NCBI GenBank assembly: GCA_036676195.1
Contig: JAKFDK010000024.1
Coordinates: 16,304-80,303, forward strand
Direction: 5' to 3'
Source: JAKFDK01 sp036676195
Lineage (GTDB): Bacteria; Bacillota; Sulfobacillia; Symbiobacteriales; ZC4RG38
DNA: 64,000 nucleotides
Position numbers and translations under genes: made by a program. Below are positions 1-8,918 of this stretch, one piece after another (positions within the stretch are counted from its first letter, which is position 1; each line of letters opens with the position of its first letter). The notes below the pieces were generated by a model, which had not been told where the DNA came from, searched no databases, and saw nothing but the letters and a program-made list of their open reading frames with translations.

Positions 1-359
1 ATGGCCTCCTGCAGTTCCACGTTGGGGTTGGCCACCGTCTCCCGGAAGGGATACAGGTTCACGACCACCAGGTCGATGGGCGTGATGTCGTGTTCCTGGA
101 GCTGGCTCATATGTTCGGTGTTGCTGCGCATGGCCAGAATGCCGGCGTGGATGCGCGGCTGCAGGGTCTTGACCCGCCCGTCCAGGATCTCCGGGAAACC
201 ACCGACCTGGGCCACTTCCAGAACCGGGATGCCGGCTTCCCTGATGGCTTTGTATGTGCCGCCGGTGGAGATGATCTCTACCCCGAGGGCATGCAGGTTG
301 CGGGCCAAGTCCACAACTCCGGTCTTGTCGTAAACACTGACCAGTGCGCGGCGAATCAT
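1..359 (-). CDS. purH: PurH, AICAR transformylase / IMP cyclohydrolase, N-terminal part
   Basis: The reverse strand encodes about 119 residues from an ATG at 359 and runs off the window edge, so the gene is partial. The start reads MIRRALVSVYDKTGVVDLA, followed by EIISTGGTYKAIREAGIPV and a VKTLQPRIHAGIL segment. These are hallmarks of the IMP cyclohydrolase (MGS-like) domain at the N-terminus of PurH, which performs the last two steps of IMP synthesis. A GGAGGAGG ribosome site lies about 7 bases upstream. It is the last visible gene of the pur operon, 31 bases after the first Nudix gene. The AICAR transformylase domain lies outside the window. Confidence 0.95.
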   Translation of the reverse strand, partial: MIRRALVSVYDKTGVVDLARNLHALGVEIISTGGTYKAIREAGIPVLEVAQVGGFPEILDGRVKTLQPRIHAGILAMRSNTEHMSQLQEHDITPIDLVVVNLYPFRETVANPNVELQEA

Positions 360-390
360 AAACGACCTCCTCCGTTCTTCGTGGGCCTGC

Positions 391-855
391 TCACTCACCG
401 GCAGCCATATTTTCAGGCTTGAGCCCGCCATCCCGTTTCAGGTGGTAGGTCCGGTGCCCGCCGCGCAGATACTCCAGCAGCGGGTCCCGGTAGGTGGTCC
501 AGGTCATGTAGCGCCCCACTTCGGCTGTTGGTACCCAGCGGGCCTCCAGGGCGTGTTCGTCTCCGTGCGGCTGGCGGAGTTCCCCGCCGATCACCGTACA
601 CGGGTAAACGTGGTAAATAAACTGCAGCCCCAGTTCCTGATTAAAGGCGTCGATCACATAAGCAAGGTCACCGGCCCTGACCCGGTAGCCGGTTTCTTCC
701 TCGACCTCGCGCACACAGGCGTCCTGCATGGCTTCGCCGGGCTCTACCCGCCCGCCGGGCAACGACCAGATCAGGCCGATCTGCCAGTTATTGCGCACCA
801 GCAGGAGCCGGCCGTCGGCCTGAACGATGCCGGACGCCATCAGAAAGCGCTGCAC
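391..855 (-). CDS. Nudix hydrolase (first of two inside the pur operon)
   Basis: A 154-residue Nudix-fold protein. A complete Nudix box, G-x5-E-x7-REVEEETGY, sits around residues 35-57, so metal-dependent hydrolysis of a nucleoside-diphosphate-linked substrate is expected. The substrate cannot be read from the sequence. A GTG start at 855 has GGGGGG eight bases upstream; an in-frame ATG at 840 is an alternative. The gene starts 24 bases after the second Nudix gene and ends 31 bases before purH, so it is probably co-transcribed with the purine genes. A role in cleaning up damaged or non-canonical purine nucleotides, or dephosphorylating an intermediate, is inference from position only. Confidence 0.85.
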   Translation of the reverse strand: MQRFLMASGIVQADGRLLLVRNNWQIGLIWSLPGGRVEPGEAMQDACVREVEEETGYRVRAGDLAYVIDAFNQELGLQFIYHVYPCTVIGGELRQPHGDEHALEARWVPTAEVGRYMTWTTYRDPLLEYLRGGHRTYHLKRDGGLKPENMAAGE

Positions 856-879
856 GCTGCTAACCCCCCGCCGCCCGGA

Positions 880-1332
880 CTAGCGAAATAAGTGGTACCG
901 GGGCCGGCGTTCCTGCAGCCAGGTCAGGAGCGGCTCCTGCCAGGGCCGGAAGGTCAGCAGGCTCGGCAGTTCCCGGGTTGTGACCCAGCGCACGGCGGTA
1001 ACGTCCACATCGGTGGGCTGCACCGCCGCCGTTCCCCCGACCGGGCGGGCCAGGAAGTAGTGTTGCAGGTACCACTCCTGCCGCGTCGGCACGTAAAATT
1101 CCGAGATGAAGGCCAGTTCCACCGGCTCCACCGCCAGGCCGGTTTCTTCCCGGATTTCCCGCTTCAGGGTCTCGACCAGCGTCTCGCCTTCCTCGCTGGA
1201 CCCCTTGGGGAGACTCCAGTGGCCCCCGCCCCCGGGACGCCGGTTGTACACCAGTAGGATCTGATCCTGTTCATAGATTACGGCGCCCACCGCCAGCCAG
1301 CGGGCATTGTGCGGTTGGGGAGGTGCTGCCAC
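880..1332 (-). CDS. Nudix hydrolase (second of two inside the pur operon)
   Basis: A 150-residue Nudix protein with the box G-x5-E-x7-REIREETGL near residues 43-65, preceded by the typical HWSLPKG strand. The layout resembles the MutT/Ap4A-hydrolase group (WSLPKG before the box), so dinucleoside polyphosphates or oxidised nucleotides are plausible substrates, but this is not proven. The start is GTG at 1332. It follows purN by 14 bases and precedes the other Nudix gene by 24 bases. The two Nudix proteins share their C-terminal ending style (RPRYHLFR versus a HRTYHLKR segment), suggesting an old duplication. Confidence 0.85.
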   Translation of the reverse strand: MAAPPQPHNARWLAVGAVIYEQDQILLVYNRRPGGGGHWSLPKGSSEEGETLVETLKREIREETGLAVEPVELAFISEFYVPTRQEWYLQHYFLARPVGGTAAVQPTDVDVTAVRWVTTRELPSLLTFRPWQEPLLTWLQERRPRYHLFR

Positions 1333-1346
1333 CGAGAATCACCACC

Positions 1347-1955
1347 CTACCCGAGTATCGTGATCCGGCGCCCGTCGACACGCAGGCGATCGGCTGCCAT
1401 GAGTTGCACCGCCTGCGGATAGAGCGCGTGTTCTTGCTTCAGGATACGCGCCGACAGGCTCTCTGCGGTATCATCATCGTGTACCGGCACGGCTGCCTGC
1501 AAAATGATCGGGCCGGTGTCGGTCCCGGCGTCGACCAGGTGCACGGTGCAGCCGGCCAGTTTCACCCCGTAATCCAGGGCCTGCTGCTGGGCGTGCATCC
1601 CGGGGAAGGCCGGTAGCAGGGCCGGATGCATGTTGAGAATTCGCCCCGGGAAGGCTTGGAGCATGGCGCCCCTGAGGATGCGCATGTAACCGGCCAGGCA
1701 GACGAAATCGACGTTGTACTCCTGCAGCCTGGCCGCCACCGCCGCCTCGTGTTCGGCCCGCTTGGGGTATTCGGCCCGGTCGGTGCAGACGGCCGGCACC
1801 CCGAATTCCCGAGCCCGGGCGAGGCCGGGCGCCTGTGGGTTGTCGGAGATCACCACCGCGCAACTGGCACTGGTTACAGTGCCATTCTGCATGGCCGTGA
1901 GGATGGCCTCCATATTGCTGCCGCGGCCACTGATCAGGATGCCGATGCGCTTCAT
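1347..1955 (-). CDS. purN: PurN, phosphoribosylglycinamide formyltransferase
   Basis: A 202-residue protein of normal PurN length. It opens with MKRIGILISGRGSNMEAIL (formyltransferase fold). It carries CLAGYMRIL, then NMHPALLPAFPG with the catalytic Asn-His pair, and VDAGTDTGPII with the catalytic Asp. It transfers a formyl group from 10-formyl-THF to GAR in the third step of purine synthesis. The ATG at 1955 overlaps the purM stop in an ATGA arrangement, indicating translational coupling. Confidence 0.97.
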   Translation of the reverse strand: MKRIGILISGRGSNMEAILTAMQNGTVTSASCAVVISDNPQAPGLARAREFGVPAVCTDRAEYPKRAEHEAAVAARLQEYNVDFVCLAGYMRILRGAMLQAFPGRILNMHPALLPAFPGMHAQQQALDYGVKLAGCTVHLVDAGTDTGPIILQAAVPVHDDDTAESLSARILKQEHALYPQAVQLMAADRLRVDGRRITILG

Positions 1956-2986
1956 CGTACCACCCTCACGCCGCTGCCTTCGGTCACCTTGCCCACCATA
2001 AACGCCTGCTCACCCTGTGCCTGCAACATGGCCACCGCCTCGGCGGCCCGTTCGGCCGGCACCACGCAGACCATGCCCAGCCCAAGGTTAAACGTTTTTT
2101 CCATTTCGGCATCGGCGATGCGGCCCCGCTCCTGAATCAGCCGGAAAACGGGCGGTACCGGCCAGGAACCGTAATGGAGTTCAGCGCCCAGGCCCGCCGG
2201 CAGCACCCTGGGCACATTCTTGCCAAAGGAACCGCCGGTGATATGAGCCGCCGCGCCCCAGTCTACCTGCTCCCTTAGCGCCAGCAGGCTGCGGCAGTAA
2301 ATACGGGTCGGCTCCAGCAATTCCTCGGCCACCGTCCGCCCGCCCAGTTCGGGCGGGCGTTCATTGAGGTCTTCCAGCACCCGGCGGGCCAGGGTGTACC
2401 CGTTGGAGTGCACACCGCTGCTGGCCAGACCGATGATGGCATCACCGGGGCGGACGGCGGAGCCGTCCACCACCCGGCCCCGGTTCACCACGCCCACAGC
2501 GAAGCCAGCCAGTTCATATTCGCCCACCGGGTAAAACTCCGGCAGTTCGGCCGTTTCACCGCCGATCAGGGCGCAGCCGGCACGGCGGCACCCTTCGGCA
2601 ATCCCGGCCACGATCTGCTCCAGCAGTTCCTCTTCGACCTTACCAATGCCGATGTAGTCAAGGAAGAACAGCGGCTCGGCCCCCTGGCAGACCAGGTCGT
2701 CCACGTTCATGGCCACCAGGTCGATGCCAACGGTATCGTGCTTGCCCAGTTGAAAGGCGATGCGCAGCTTGGACCCCACCCCGTCGGCGCTGGAGACCAG
2801 CACCGGCTGCGGGTATTTGGCCACGTCCAGGCCGAAGAGGCCGCCGAAGGCACCGGTGTCGGACAGGACCTCCGGGCGGTAAGTGGCTCGGGCCAGAGCC
2901 GAAAACCCCTGGATCGCCCGGGCCTTTTTCTTGATATCCACGCCGACCTTTTCGTAGGTCAGGCCGTCTCCAGGCTGTACTGACAC
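1952..2986 (-). CDS. purM: PurM, AIR synthetase (FGAM cyclo-ligase)
   Basis: A 344-residue AIR synthase. It shows YEKVGVDIKKK at the start, the FGGLFGLD loop, SADGVGSKLRIA, the ATP-binding MNVDDLVCQGAEPLFFLDY motif and GGETAELPEFY, all typical of PurM. It converts FGAM to AIR using ATP (fifth step). The start is GTG at 2986, two bases after the purF stop. The stop overlaps purN. Confidence 0.97.
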   Translation of the reverse strand: MSVQPGDGLTYEKVGVDIKKKARAIQGFSALARATYRPEVLSDTGAFGGLFGLDVAKYPQPVLVSSADGVGSKLRIAFQLGKHDTVGIDLVAMNVDDLVCQGAEPLFFLDYIGIGKVEEELLEQIVAGIAEGCRRAGCALIGGETAELPEFYPVGEYELAGFAVGVVNRGRVVDGSAVRPGDAIIGLASSGVHSNGYTLARRVLEDLNERPPELGGRTVAEELLEPTRIYCRSLLALREQVDWGAAAHITGGSFGKNVPRVLPAGLGAELHYGSWPVPPVFRLIQERGRIADAEMEKTFNLGLGMVCVVPAERAAEAVAMLQAQGEQAFMVGKVTEGSGVRVVR

Positions 2987-2988
2987 GG

Positions 2989-4491
2989 CTACGACCCGCC
3001 CTTCTCAAACGCAAACTTGCCGGCGCCCTCGGGAATGGGTTCCGGGTAATCGCCGGTGAAGCAGGCATGGCAGAAATCCCCGGTGGCCACGCCGGTGCCA
3101 ATGGCCTTGACCATGCCTTCGAGCGACAGGTAGTACAGGCTGTCGGCGCCGACCAGGTCCCGGATTTGCTCCATGCTGCGCCCCACCGCTACCAACTGGG
3201 CGGTGTCGCCGGTGTCAATGCCATAGTGGCAGCCGAACCGGTACGGCGGCGAGGAGATGCGCATGTGCACCTCGCGGGCGCCCGCCTCGCGCAGCAGGTT
3301 CACCAGGTGCCGGGAGGTCGTGCCGCGCACAACGGAATCGTCGACCAGCACCACCCGTTTGCCTTCCAGCACTTTTTTCAGGGCATTCAGCTTCAGGCGT
3401 ACGCCCCGGCGGCGACCTTCCTGGTCCGGGCTGATAAAGGTACGGCCAATGTAGCGGTTCTTGATCAGGCCCATTTCATAGGGAATGCCGCTTTCCTCGG
3501 CGTAGCCGGTGGCGGCGGAAATGGAACTGTCAGGCACACCGATGACCACATCGGCCGCCACCGGCGCCTCCCGGGCCAGTTGCCGACCCATTTCCTTGCG
3601 GCTGGCATGGACGTTGCGGCCCTGGAGGTCCGTATCCGGACGGGAAAAATAAATGTATTCGAAGACGCACAGACGCGGCTGCTGCGGGGCCTGGCTGGGC
3701 ACCGCCTGTGTGCTGCGCACCGTGTCGCCGGAAATCACGACCATTTCACCGGGCGCCACATCCCGGACGTAGTCAGCACCCACTGTGTCGAAGGCGCATG
3801 ATTCGGAAGCCAGCACCCAGGAGCCGTTCAGCTTGCCCAGGGACAGCGGGCGGATGCCGTGGGGGTCCCGGACGCCGATCAGCTTGTCTTCCGTCAGGAA
3901 CAGCAGGGCGTAGGCACCGCGCACCTCGCCCAGCATATGGACAATGGCCTCTTCCAGCCCGGCCTTGCGGTGGCGGGCAATGAGGTGAGCCATGACTTCG
4001 GTATCTACCGTGGTGGTAAAAATGGCGCCTTCCTGCTCCAGGCGCTCCCGCAGTTCGTGGGCGTTGACCAGGTTGCCGTTATGCGCAATGGCCAGTGAGC
4101 CCCGGCGGGACTGGACCAGCAGCGGCTGGGCGTTGCCCAGCACGCTGGAGCCGGTGGTGCTGTAACGGACATGGCCAATGGCCGAGCGACCCTTGAGATC
4201 GCCGATGACCGCTTCATCGAACACTTCGGAAACCAGGCCCATGTTGCGGTGGGAGTACATCTCCTGGCCGTCAGTGGCGATAATGCCGGCACTTTCCTGA
4301 CCCCGATGCTGCAGGGCATACAGGCCCAGGTAGGTGAGGTGGGCAGCACTGGTATTGTTGTAAATCCCGAACACACCGCACTCGTCCACGGGCCCTTTCC
4401 TGTAGGACGGGGCAAAGTGCGCCAGGGCCAGCGGGAGGGTCGGGTCCTGGGCCGGCTCTACTCGGTTTCGGCCGCGGCCCGCTCCATCCAT
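2989..4491 (-). CDS. purF: PurF, amidophosphoribosyltransferase (Fe-S type)
   Basis: A class II glutamine amidotransferase that commits PRPP to purine synthesis. I chose the ATG at 4491 because an AAGGAGGG site lies about 9 bases before it; a longer ORF upstream is only overlap with purL. This gives 500 residues. The nucleophile is Cys38 in VDECGVFGIY, implying cleavage of a long 37-residue propeptide. The PRPP loop reads VVLVDDSVVRGTT. Cysteines in LCVFEYIYF, FGCHYGID and the C-terminal FCHACFTGDYP match the cluster ligands of Bacillus-type [4Fe-4S] PurF, so oxygen sensitivity is expected. The start lies inside the end of purL. Confidence 0.95.
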   Translation of the reverse strand: MDGAGRGRNRVEPAQDPTLPLALAHFAPSYRKGPVDECGVFGIYNNTSAAHLTYLGLYALQHRGQESAGIIATDGQEMYSHRNMGLVSEVFDEAVIGDLKGRSAIGHVRYSTTGSSVLGNAQPLLVQSRRGSLAIAHNGNLVNAHELRERLEQEGAIFTTTVDTEVMAHLIARHRKAGLEEAIVHMLGEVRGAYALLFLTEDKLIGVRDPHGIRPLSLGKLNGSWVLASESCAFDTVGADYVRDVAPGEMVVISGDTVRSTQAVPSQAPQQPRLCVFEYIYFSRPDTDLQGRNVHASRKEMGRQLAREAPVAADVVIGVPDSSISAATGYAEESGIPYEMGLIKNRYIGRTFISPDQEGRRRGVRLKLNALKKVLEGKRVVLVDDSVVRGTTSRHLVNLLREAGAREVHMRISSPPYRFGCHYGIDTGDTAQLVAVGRSMEQIRDLVGADSLYYLSLEGMVKAIGTGVATGDFCHACFTGDYPEPIPEGAGKFAFEKGGS

Positions 4492-6740
4492 CGCAGCAGC
4501 CCCTCCTTCCACTCGTGCTCGACTTCGGATAGTGCTACATCGATTATATCGGCCCGGCGGAACACGCCCTCGTGCACACCGGGGGCCAGGGCGGCAAAGC
4601 ACAGACGTCCGTCGCCGGTCACGTCGCCCAACAGCCGGTGCGGCACGCCGTGTTCAATGCACAGGGAACGTACACGCATGACCTCGTCCCGGTGGGCCGT
4701 GACCAGGATGCGCGACTGGGATTCGCCAAACAGGGCCGCGTCGACGCGGGTGCCTTCGGGCACAAACAGGTTCACCTGCGCCCCCCGGGCCTCCGGTCCA
4801 TTAGCCGCCAGGGCCATCTCGGCCACCGCCACGGCCAGGCCGCCGTCGGCCACATCGTGGGCGGCGGTGACGGCGCCCGCGGCGATCAGCCTGACCACGC
4901 AGGTCTGCAGCTTCTTTTCCAGGTCGAGGTCCAGTTCCGGGCAGTCGCCCGCCACGGCCCCGTGAATGGTCTTCAGATATTCGCTGCCACCCAGCTCATG
5001 CTTGTCGACGGCGCCGAGCAGGATGATGACATCGCCGCCGTTCTTGAAGCCCATGGTCATGCCTTTGGCTACATCTTCGATCACACCGACCATGCCAATG
5101 GTCGGCGTGGGGTAGATCGGTTCGCCGTTGCTTTCGTTGTACAGGCTGACGTTGCCGCCGGTCACCGGGGTGTTCAGGGCCAGGCAGGCCTCGGCCATGC
5201 CCTCAACGGCTTCGTCGAACTGCCAGTAAATCTCCGGCTTTTCCGGGTTGCCGAAGTTCATGTTGTTGGTGATGGCCATCGGCGTGGCCCCGGTTACGGC
5301 CACGTTACGGGCGGCCTCGGCTACGGCAATGGCAGTGCCCCGGCGCGGGTTCAGGTAGCAGTAGCGGCCATTGCAGTCGGTCTTCAGCGCCACGCCGCGG
5401 TTGGTGCCGGGCAGGCGCAACAGGGCGGCGTCGGACCCGGGCAGAATGACGGTGCCGATCAGCACCTGGTGGTCGTATTGCTGATAAATCCATTCCCGGC
5501 TGCACAGGTTGGGGCTGCCTATCAGCTTGAGCAGCGTGGCGCCCGGGTCGGCCGGTTCGGGATACTGGGCCAGATCCAGCTTGTGCACTTCAGCCAGGTA
5601 GGCCGGCTCACGCTTTTCCGGCGTGTAGGCCGGGGCACCGCCGGCCAGCGAGGCGGCAGGCATCTCACCCACGACCCGGTCGCCTTCGAGGATGCGTACC
5701 AGGCCGTCGTCGGTGACGCAGCCGATTACAGCGCTCTGCAGGCCCCACTTGCGGAAGATCGCCTCGACCTTATGTTCCTTGCCCTTTTCCACGCAGACCA
5801 CCATGCGCTCCTGGGATTCAGAGATCAGGACCTCCCAGGACTGCATGCCTTCCTCACGGCGGGGCACCTTGAGGGCATCGATCTCGATGCCGGACTCGCC
5901 CTTGTACGCCATCTCGCAGGCGGCTGAGGTGAGACCGGCAGCGCCGCAGTCCTGAATGCCCACGACCGCATCGCTCTCGTACAGTTCGAGGCACGCTTCC
6001 AGCAGCAGCTTCTCCAGGAAGGGGTCACCCACCTGGACGCTGGGACGCTTTTCTTCAGAACCCTCGTTCAGTTCTTCGGAAGCAAAGCTGGCGCCGCCGA
6101 TGCCGTCGCGGCCGGTGCGGGCGCCTACGACCATGAGCGTATTGCCGACGCCCTGGGCGACACCCTTGCGGATGCCGTCGTGCGGGACCAGGCCGGCACA
6201 CATGGCGTTCACCAGGCAGTTGCCGCGGTAGGAGTCTTCGAAGTAAACCTCGCCGCCCACTGTGGGGATGCCCATGCAGTTGCCATAGTGACCGATGCCG
6301 CTGACCACCCCGCCCAGCAGATGGCGCTGCTTGGCGCTGTCGGACGGCAGGCCGAAGCGCAGGGAGTCCAAAATGGCGACTGGCCGGGCGCCCATGCTGA
6401 AGACATCACGCAGGATGCCCCCGACGCCGGTGGCCGCGCCCTGGAACGGCTCGATAAAGCTGGGGTGGTTGTGCGATTCGATCTTGAAGGCCAGGCCGAG
6501 GCCATCGCCAATGTCGATGACACCGGCGCCCTCGCCGGGCCCCTGAATGACGAAATCGGCCGTGACCGGCAGCTTTTTCAGGCTGGTACGGGAATGCTTG
6601 TAAGCGCAGTGTTCGGACCAGAGCACCCCGTACATGCGCAGTTCGACCAGGTTGGGCTCACGGCCGCCCAGGTGCTCACAAATCAGTTGGTATTCGTTTT
6701 CCTTCAGGCCAACCAGTTTCCACGGCTGCTGCTCAGACAC
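4458..6740 (-). CDS. purL: PurL, FGAM synthase large (small-type) subunit
   Basis: A 760-residue PurL of the Gram-positive type, which works with separate PurS and PurQ. It shows WSEHCAYKHS, the SHNHPSFIEPFQGAATGVGG region, GGEVYFEDSY and a second half with a NNMNFGNPEKPEIYWQF segment, giving the duplicated PurM-like fold. It amidates FGAR to FGAM with ATP and ammonia from PurQ. The start is GTG at 6740, overlapping purQ by 8 bases; its 3' end overlaps purF by 34 bases. Confidence 0.97.
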   Translation of the reverse strand: MSEQQPWKLVGLKENEYQLICEHLGGREPNLVELRMYGVLWSEHCAYKHSRTSLKKLPVTADFVIQGPGEGAGVIDIGDGLGLAFKIESHNHPSFIEPFQGAATGVGGILRDVFSMGARPVAILDSLRFGLPSDSAKQRHLLGGVVSGIGHYGNCMGIPTVGGEVYFEDSYRGNCLVNAMCAGLVPHDGIRKGVAQGVGNTLMVVGARTGRDGIGGASFASEELNEGSEEKRPSVQVGDPFLEKLLLEACLELYESDAVVGIQDCGAAGLTSAACEMAYKGESGIEIDALKVPRREEGMQSWEVLISESQERMVVCVEKGKEHKVEAIFRKWGLQSAVIGCVTDDGLVRILEGDRVVGEMPAASLAGGAPAYTPEKREPAYLAEVHKLDLAQYPEPADPGATLLKLIGSPNLCSREWIYQQYDHQVLIGTVILPGSDAALLRLPGTNRGVALKTDCNGRYCYLNPRRGTAIAVAEAARNVAVTGATPMAITNNMNFGNPEKPEIYWQFDEAVEGMAEACLALNTPVTGGNVSLYNESNGEPIYPTPTIGMVGVIEDVAKGMTMGFKNGGDVIILLGAVDKHELGGSEYLKTIHGAVAGDCPELDLDLEKKLQTCVVRLIAAGAVTAAHDVADGGLAVAVAEMALAANGPEARGAQVNLFVPEGTRVDAALFGESQSRILVTAHRDEVMRVRSLCIEHGVPHRLLGDVTGDGRLCFAALAPGVHEGVFRRADIIDVALSEVEHEWKEGLLRWMERAAAETE

Positions 6741-7452
6741 GGACGGGCCTCCCCTCGGTCAGGAAGCGGACCATGGATTCGAACACGAACCGGCCGTCTT
6801 CCGAGCCCAGGATGTTCCAGCAGGCCCGTTCCGGGTGCGGCATCAGCGCCGCCACATTTCCGGCCCGGTTGCACACGCCGGCAATATGGCCGACAGAGCC
6901 GTTCAGGTTGGCCTCCGGCAGCACCTCGCCCGCCGGGGTGCAATAGCGGAACAGAACCTGCCGGTTCGCTTCCAGTTCCTGACGGCCAGCTTCGTCGATA
7001 AAGTAGTTGCCTTCGCCATGGGCCACCGGCATGCGCAGCACCTGACCGGTCTGGCAGGCGCCGGTGAAGGGGCTGTCGGCATGTTCCACCCGCAGATAGG
7101 CCTGCGAGCAGCGGAATTTCAGCGCGGCGTTGCGCTGCAGGGCACCGGGCAGCAGCCCGGCCTCGGTCAGGATCTGAAAGCCGTTGCAGATGCCCAGCAC
7201 CAGCTTGCCTTTGGCCGCGTGCTCGGCTACCCCTTCCATGGCCGGGCTGAACCGGGCCAGGGCACCGGCTCGCAGGTAGTCTCCGTAGCTGAAGCCGCCG
7301 GGGACGAGAATGCAGTCGAATTTGCTGACGTCGCGGTCCTGGTGCCAGACAAAGTCCGCCGGCTGATTCACGACCTCGCGGATCGCCCGCAGGGTATCCA
7401 TGTCGCAGTTAGAGCCAGGGAAGACGATGACGCCGAAGCGTACCTCGGCCAC
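6733..7452 (-). CDS. purQ: PurQ, FGAM synthase glutaminase subunit
   Basis: A 239-residue class I glutaminase that supplies ammonia to PurL. It starts VRFGVIVFPGSNCDMDTL-like, then DCILVPGGFSYGDYLRAG and the nucleophile elbow LGICNGFQIL; the catalytic His-Glu pair is in LMPHPERA near the C-terminus. The start is GTG at 7452, two bases after the purS stop. Length is slightly above the usual 225-230. Confidence 0.96.
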   Translation of the reverse strand: MAEVRFGVIVFPGSNCDMDTLRAIREVVNQPADFVWHQDRDVSKFDCILVPGGFSYGDYLRAGALARFSPAMEGVAEHAAKGKLVLGICNGFQILTEAGLLPGALQRNAALKFRCSQAYLRVEHADSPFTGACQTGQVLRMPVAHGEGNYFIDEAGRQELEANRQVLFRYCTPAGEVLPEANLNGSVGHIAGVCNRAGNVAALMPHPERACWNILGSEDGRFVFESMVRFLTEGRPVRV

Positions 7453-7454
7453 GT

Positions 7455-7808
7455 CTACACCCCCCCGGGGCGGACCGGCGACGGCGCTCCCGGCGCCGCA
7501 CCGGCAATGCCGGTGCCACCGGCCACGGTGGGGGCCTGGGTGACGCCCGGGCCACCCTGGGCCTGCTCCAGGTGGATGCTGAAGCTTTCCAACACCGGAT
7601 TGGCCAGCACCCGCCTGGCCACCTGTTCCACTTCGGCGGCGGCGGCCTCGGCCGAGTCGGCCTCCAGCCAGAGCTCAACCAGCTTGCCTACCCGCACATC
7701 ACCCACGCCGGCATGACCCAGCGAAGCCAGGGCGCCCTGCACAGCCGCACCCTGCGGATCCAATACGCCCTTTTTCAGTGTGACCTTTACTTCGGCCCTG
7801 AACCGCAT
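7455..7808 (-). CDS. purS: PurS, FGAM synthase small subunit, with a Pro/Gly-rich tail
   Basis: 117 residues from the ATG at 7808 (an AAGGAG site 11 bases upstream). A longer GTG start at 7820 would leave no room for a ribosome site. The first 80 residues match PurS: FRAEVKVTLKKGVLDPQG, then LASLGHAGVGDVRVGKL. PurS bridges PurL and PurQ. PurS is normally 80-85 residues; here about 35 extra residues rich in Gly, Pro and Ala follow. They may be a disordered tail. It lies 48 bases after purC. Confidence 0.93.
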   Translation of the reverse strand: MRFRAEVKVTLKKGVLDPQGAAVQGALASLGHAGVGDVRVGKLVELWLEADSAEAAAAEVEQVARRVLANPVLESFSIHLEQAQGGPGVTQAPTVAGGTGIAGAAPGAPSPVRPGGV

Positions 7809-7856
7809 TGGCAATAGCACTCCTTTACTTACCCGCGCAGCCTGTCAGCGGGCACC

Positions 7857-8747
7857 TCAGACCAGTACACTTTGCAGGCGGTCCAGTACGTTCTGATACC
7901 GGCGGGCCGATTCGGCCACCAGTTCCGGCGGCAGGGGCGGCGCCGGCGGTTCCTTGTTCCAGTCGCTGGCTTCGGCCCAGTCTCGGATGGGCTGCTTGTC
8001 CAGCGAATCAATGGGCTGGCCTTCCCGGTAGCGGTCGGCCGGCCAGTAGCGGCTGGAGTCCGGGGTGAAGATCTCATCTATCAGGATGAGCTTGTCCCCG
8101 ACAAAGCCGAATTCAAACTTGGTGTCGGCCAGGATGATGCCGGCCTGGGCCGCCCGCTCAACCGCGTAGTTGTACAGGCGGAGCGACACTTCCCTGAGCT
8201 GGTTGGCCAGGTCGGCTCCGTACTTGTCGGCCACAACCTCGATGCTGACGTTCTCGTCATGGCCGACGTCGTTCTTGAGCGCCGGGGTGAAGATGGGCTC
8301 CGGCAGCTTGCTGTTCATTTGCAGGCCCTCGGGCAGGGGGATTCCGCAGACCTTGCGGTCGCGCTGGTACTCCTTCCACCCGGAGCCGGCCAGGTAACCG
8401 CGCACCACGCATTCCACGTCGATGCGGTTGGCCTTGCTGACCACCACCGACCGGCCTTCCAGGGCAGCGGCGTGTTCGGGTTTGAGGCCCAGGCCGGACA
8501 CGCTGGTGCTGACCAGATGGTTGGGCACCAGTTTTTCGGTGGCCCGGAACCAGAGATTGCTCACCTGGGTCAGGACCCGACCCTTGCCGGGGATCCCGGT
8601 GGGGAAAATCACGTCAAAGGCGCTCAGCCGGTCAGTCGCCACCAGCAACAGGCGGTCGCCCAGGTCGAACATCTCACGGACCTTGCCCTTATGCTTGAGG
8701 GGAATGCCAATGTCCGGCACGGACAGCAGTACTTGGCCCGAACTCAC
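7857..8747 (-). CDS. purC: PurC, SAICAR synthetase
   Basis: A 296-residue SAICAR synthase of the longer type. Motifs include HKGKVREMFDLGDRLLLVAT, RLSAFDVIFPTGIPGKG, RGYLAGSGWKEY, ILADTKFEFGF and DEIFTPDSSRYW. It joins CAIR with aspartate. The start is GTG at 8747 with a perfect AAGGAGG seven bases ahead. It follows the small membrane-protein ORF by 15 bases. Confidence 0.97.
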   Translation of the reverse strand: MSSGQVLLSVPDIGIPLKHKGKVREMFDLGDRLLLVATDRLSAFDVIFPTGIPGKGRVLTQVSNLWFRATEKLVPNHLVSTSVSGLGLKPEHAAALEGRSVVVSKANRIDVECVVRGYLAGSGWKEYQRDRKVCGIPLPEGLQMNSKLPEPIFTPALKNDVGHDENVSIEVVADKYGADLANQLREVSLRLYNYAVERAAQAGIILADTKFEFGFVGDKLILIDEIFTPDSSRYWPADRYREGQPIDSLDKQPIRDWAEASDWNKEPPAPPLPPELVAESARRYQNVLDRLQSVLV

Positions 8748-8762
8748 ACGCCCGCCTCCTTG

Positions 8763-8918
8763 TTATTTGACATACGTTTTTAACAGGTAGAACATGAGGA
8801 AGCCGCCCAGCGCCGCCACAATGGCACGCAGATGGCCCCACCGCCGCGGGAGCACAAAAGTCAGGATGATCACCGTCAGTAACCCACCCAGAGCGCCCGC
8901 CAGCAGATTCACACCCAT
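8763..8918 (-). CDS. Small two-helix membrane protein between purB and purC
   Basis: A 51-residue ORF. It begins MGVNLLAGALGGLLTVIILT and continues with a charged turn PRRWGHLR and a second hydrophobic stretch AIVAALGGFLMFYLL before TYVK. This predicts two short transmembrane helices joined by a basic loop. Its ATG shares a base with the purB stop (TAATG), and purC starts 15 bases later, so it is very likely translated as part of the operon. No family is recognised. It may affect membrane events tied to purine supply, but nothing in the sequence shows a function. Confidence 0.6.
   Translation of the reverse strand: MGVNLLAGALGGLLTVIILTFVLPRRWGHLRAIVAALGGFLMFYLLKTYVK

Noticed and set aside
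1..333. Forward-strand frame of 110 residues at the window start
   Set aside because: It is the shadow of purH, whose reverse-strand product matches the family residue by residue.
4492..4602. N-terminal extension of PurF
   Set aside because: The added residues are the out-of-frame end of purL; the ATG at 4491 has a consensus ribosome site.
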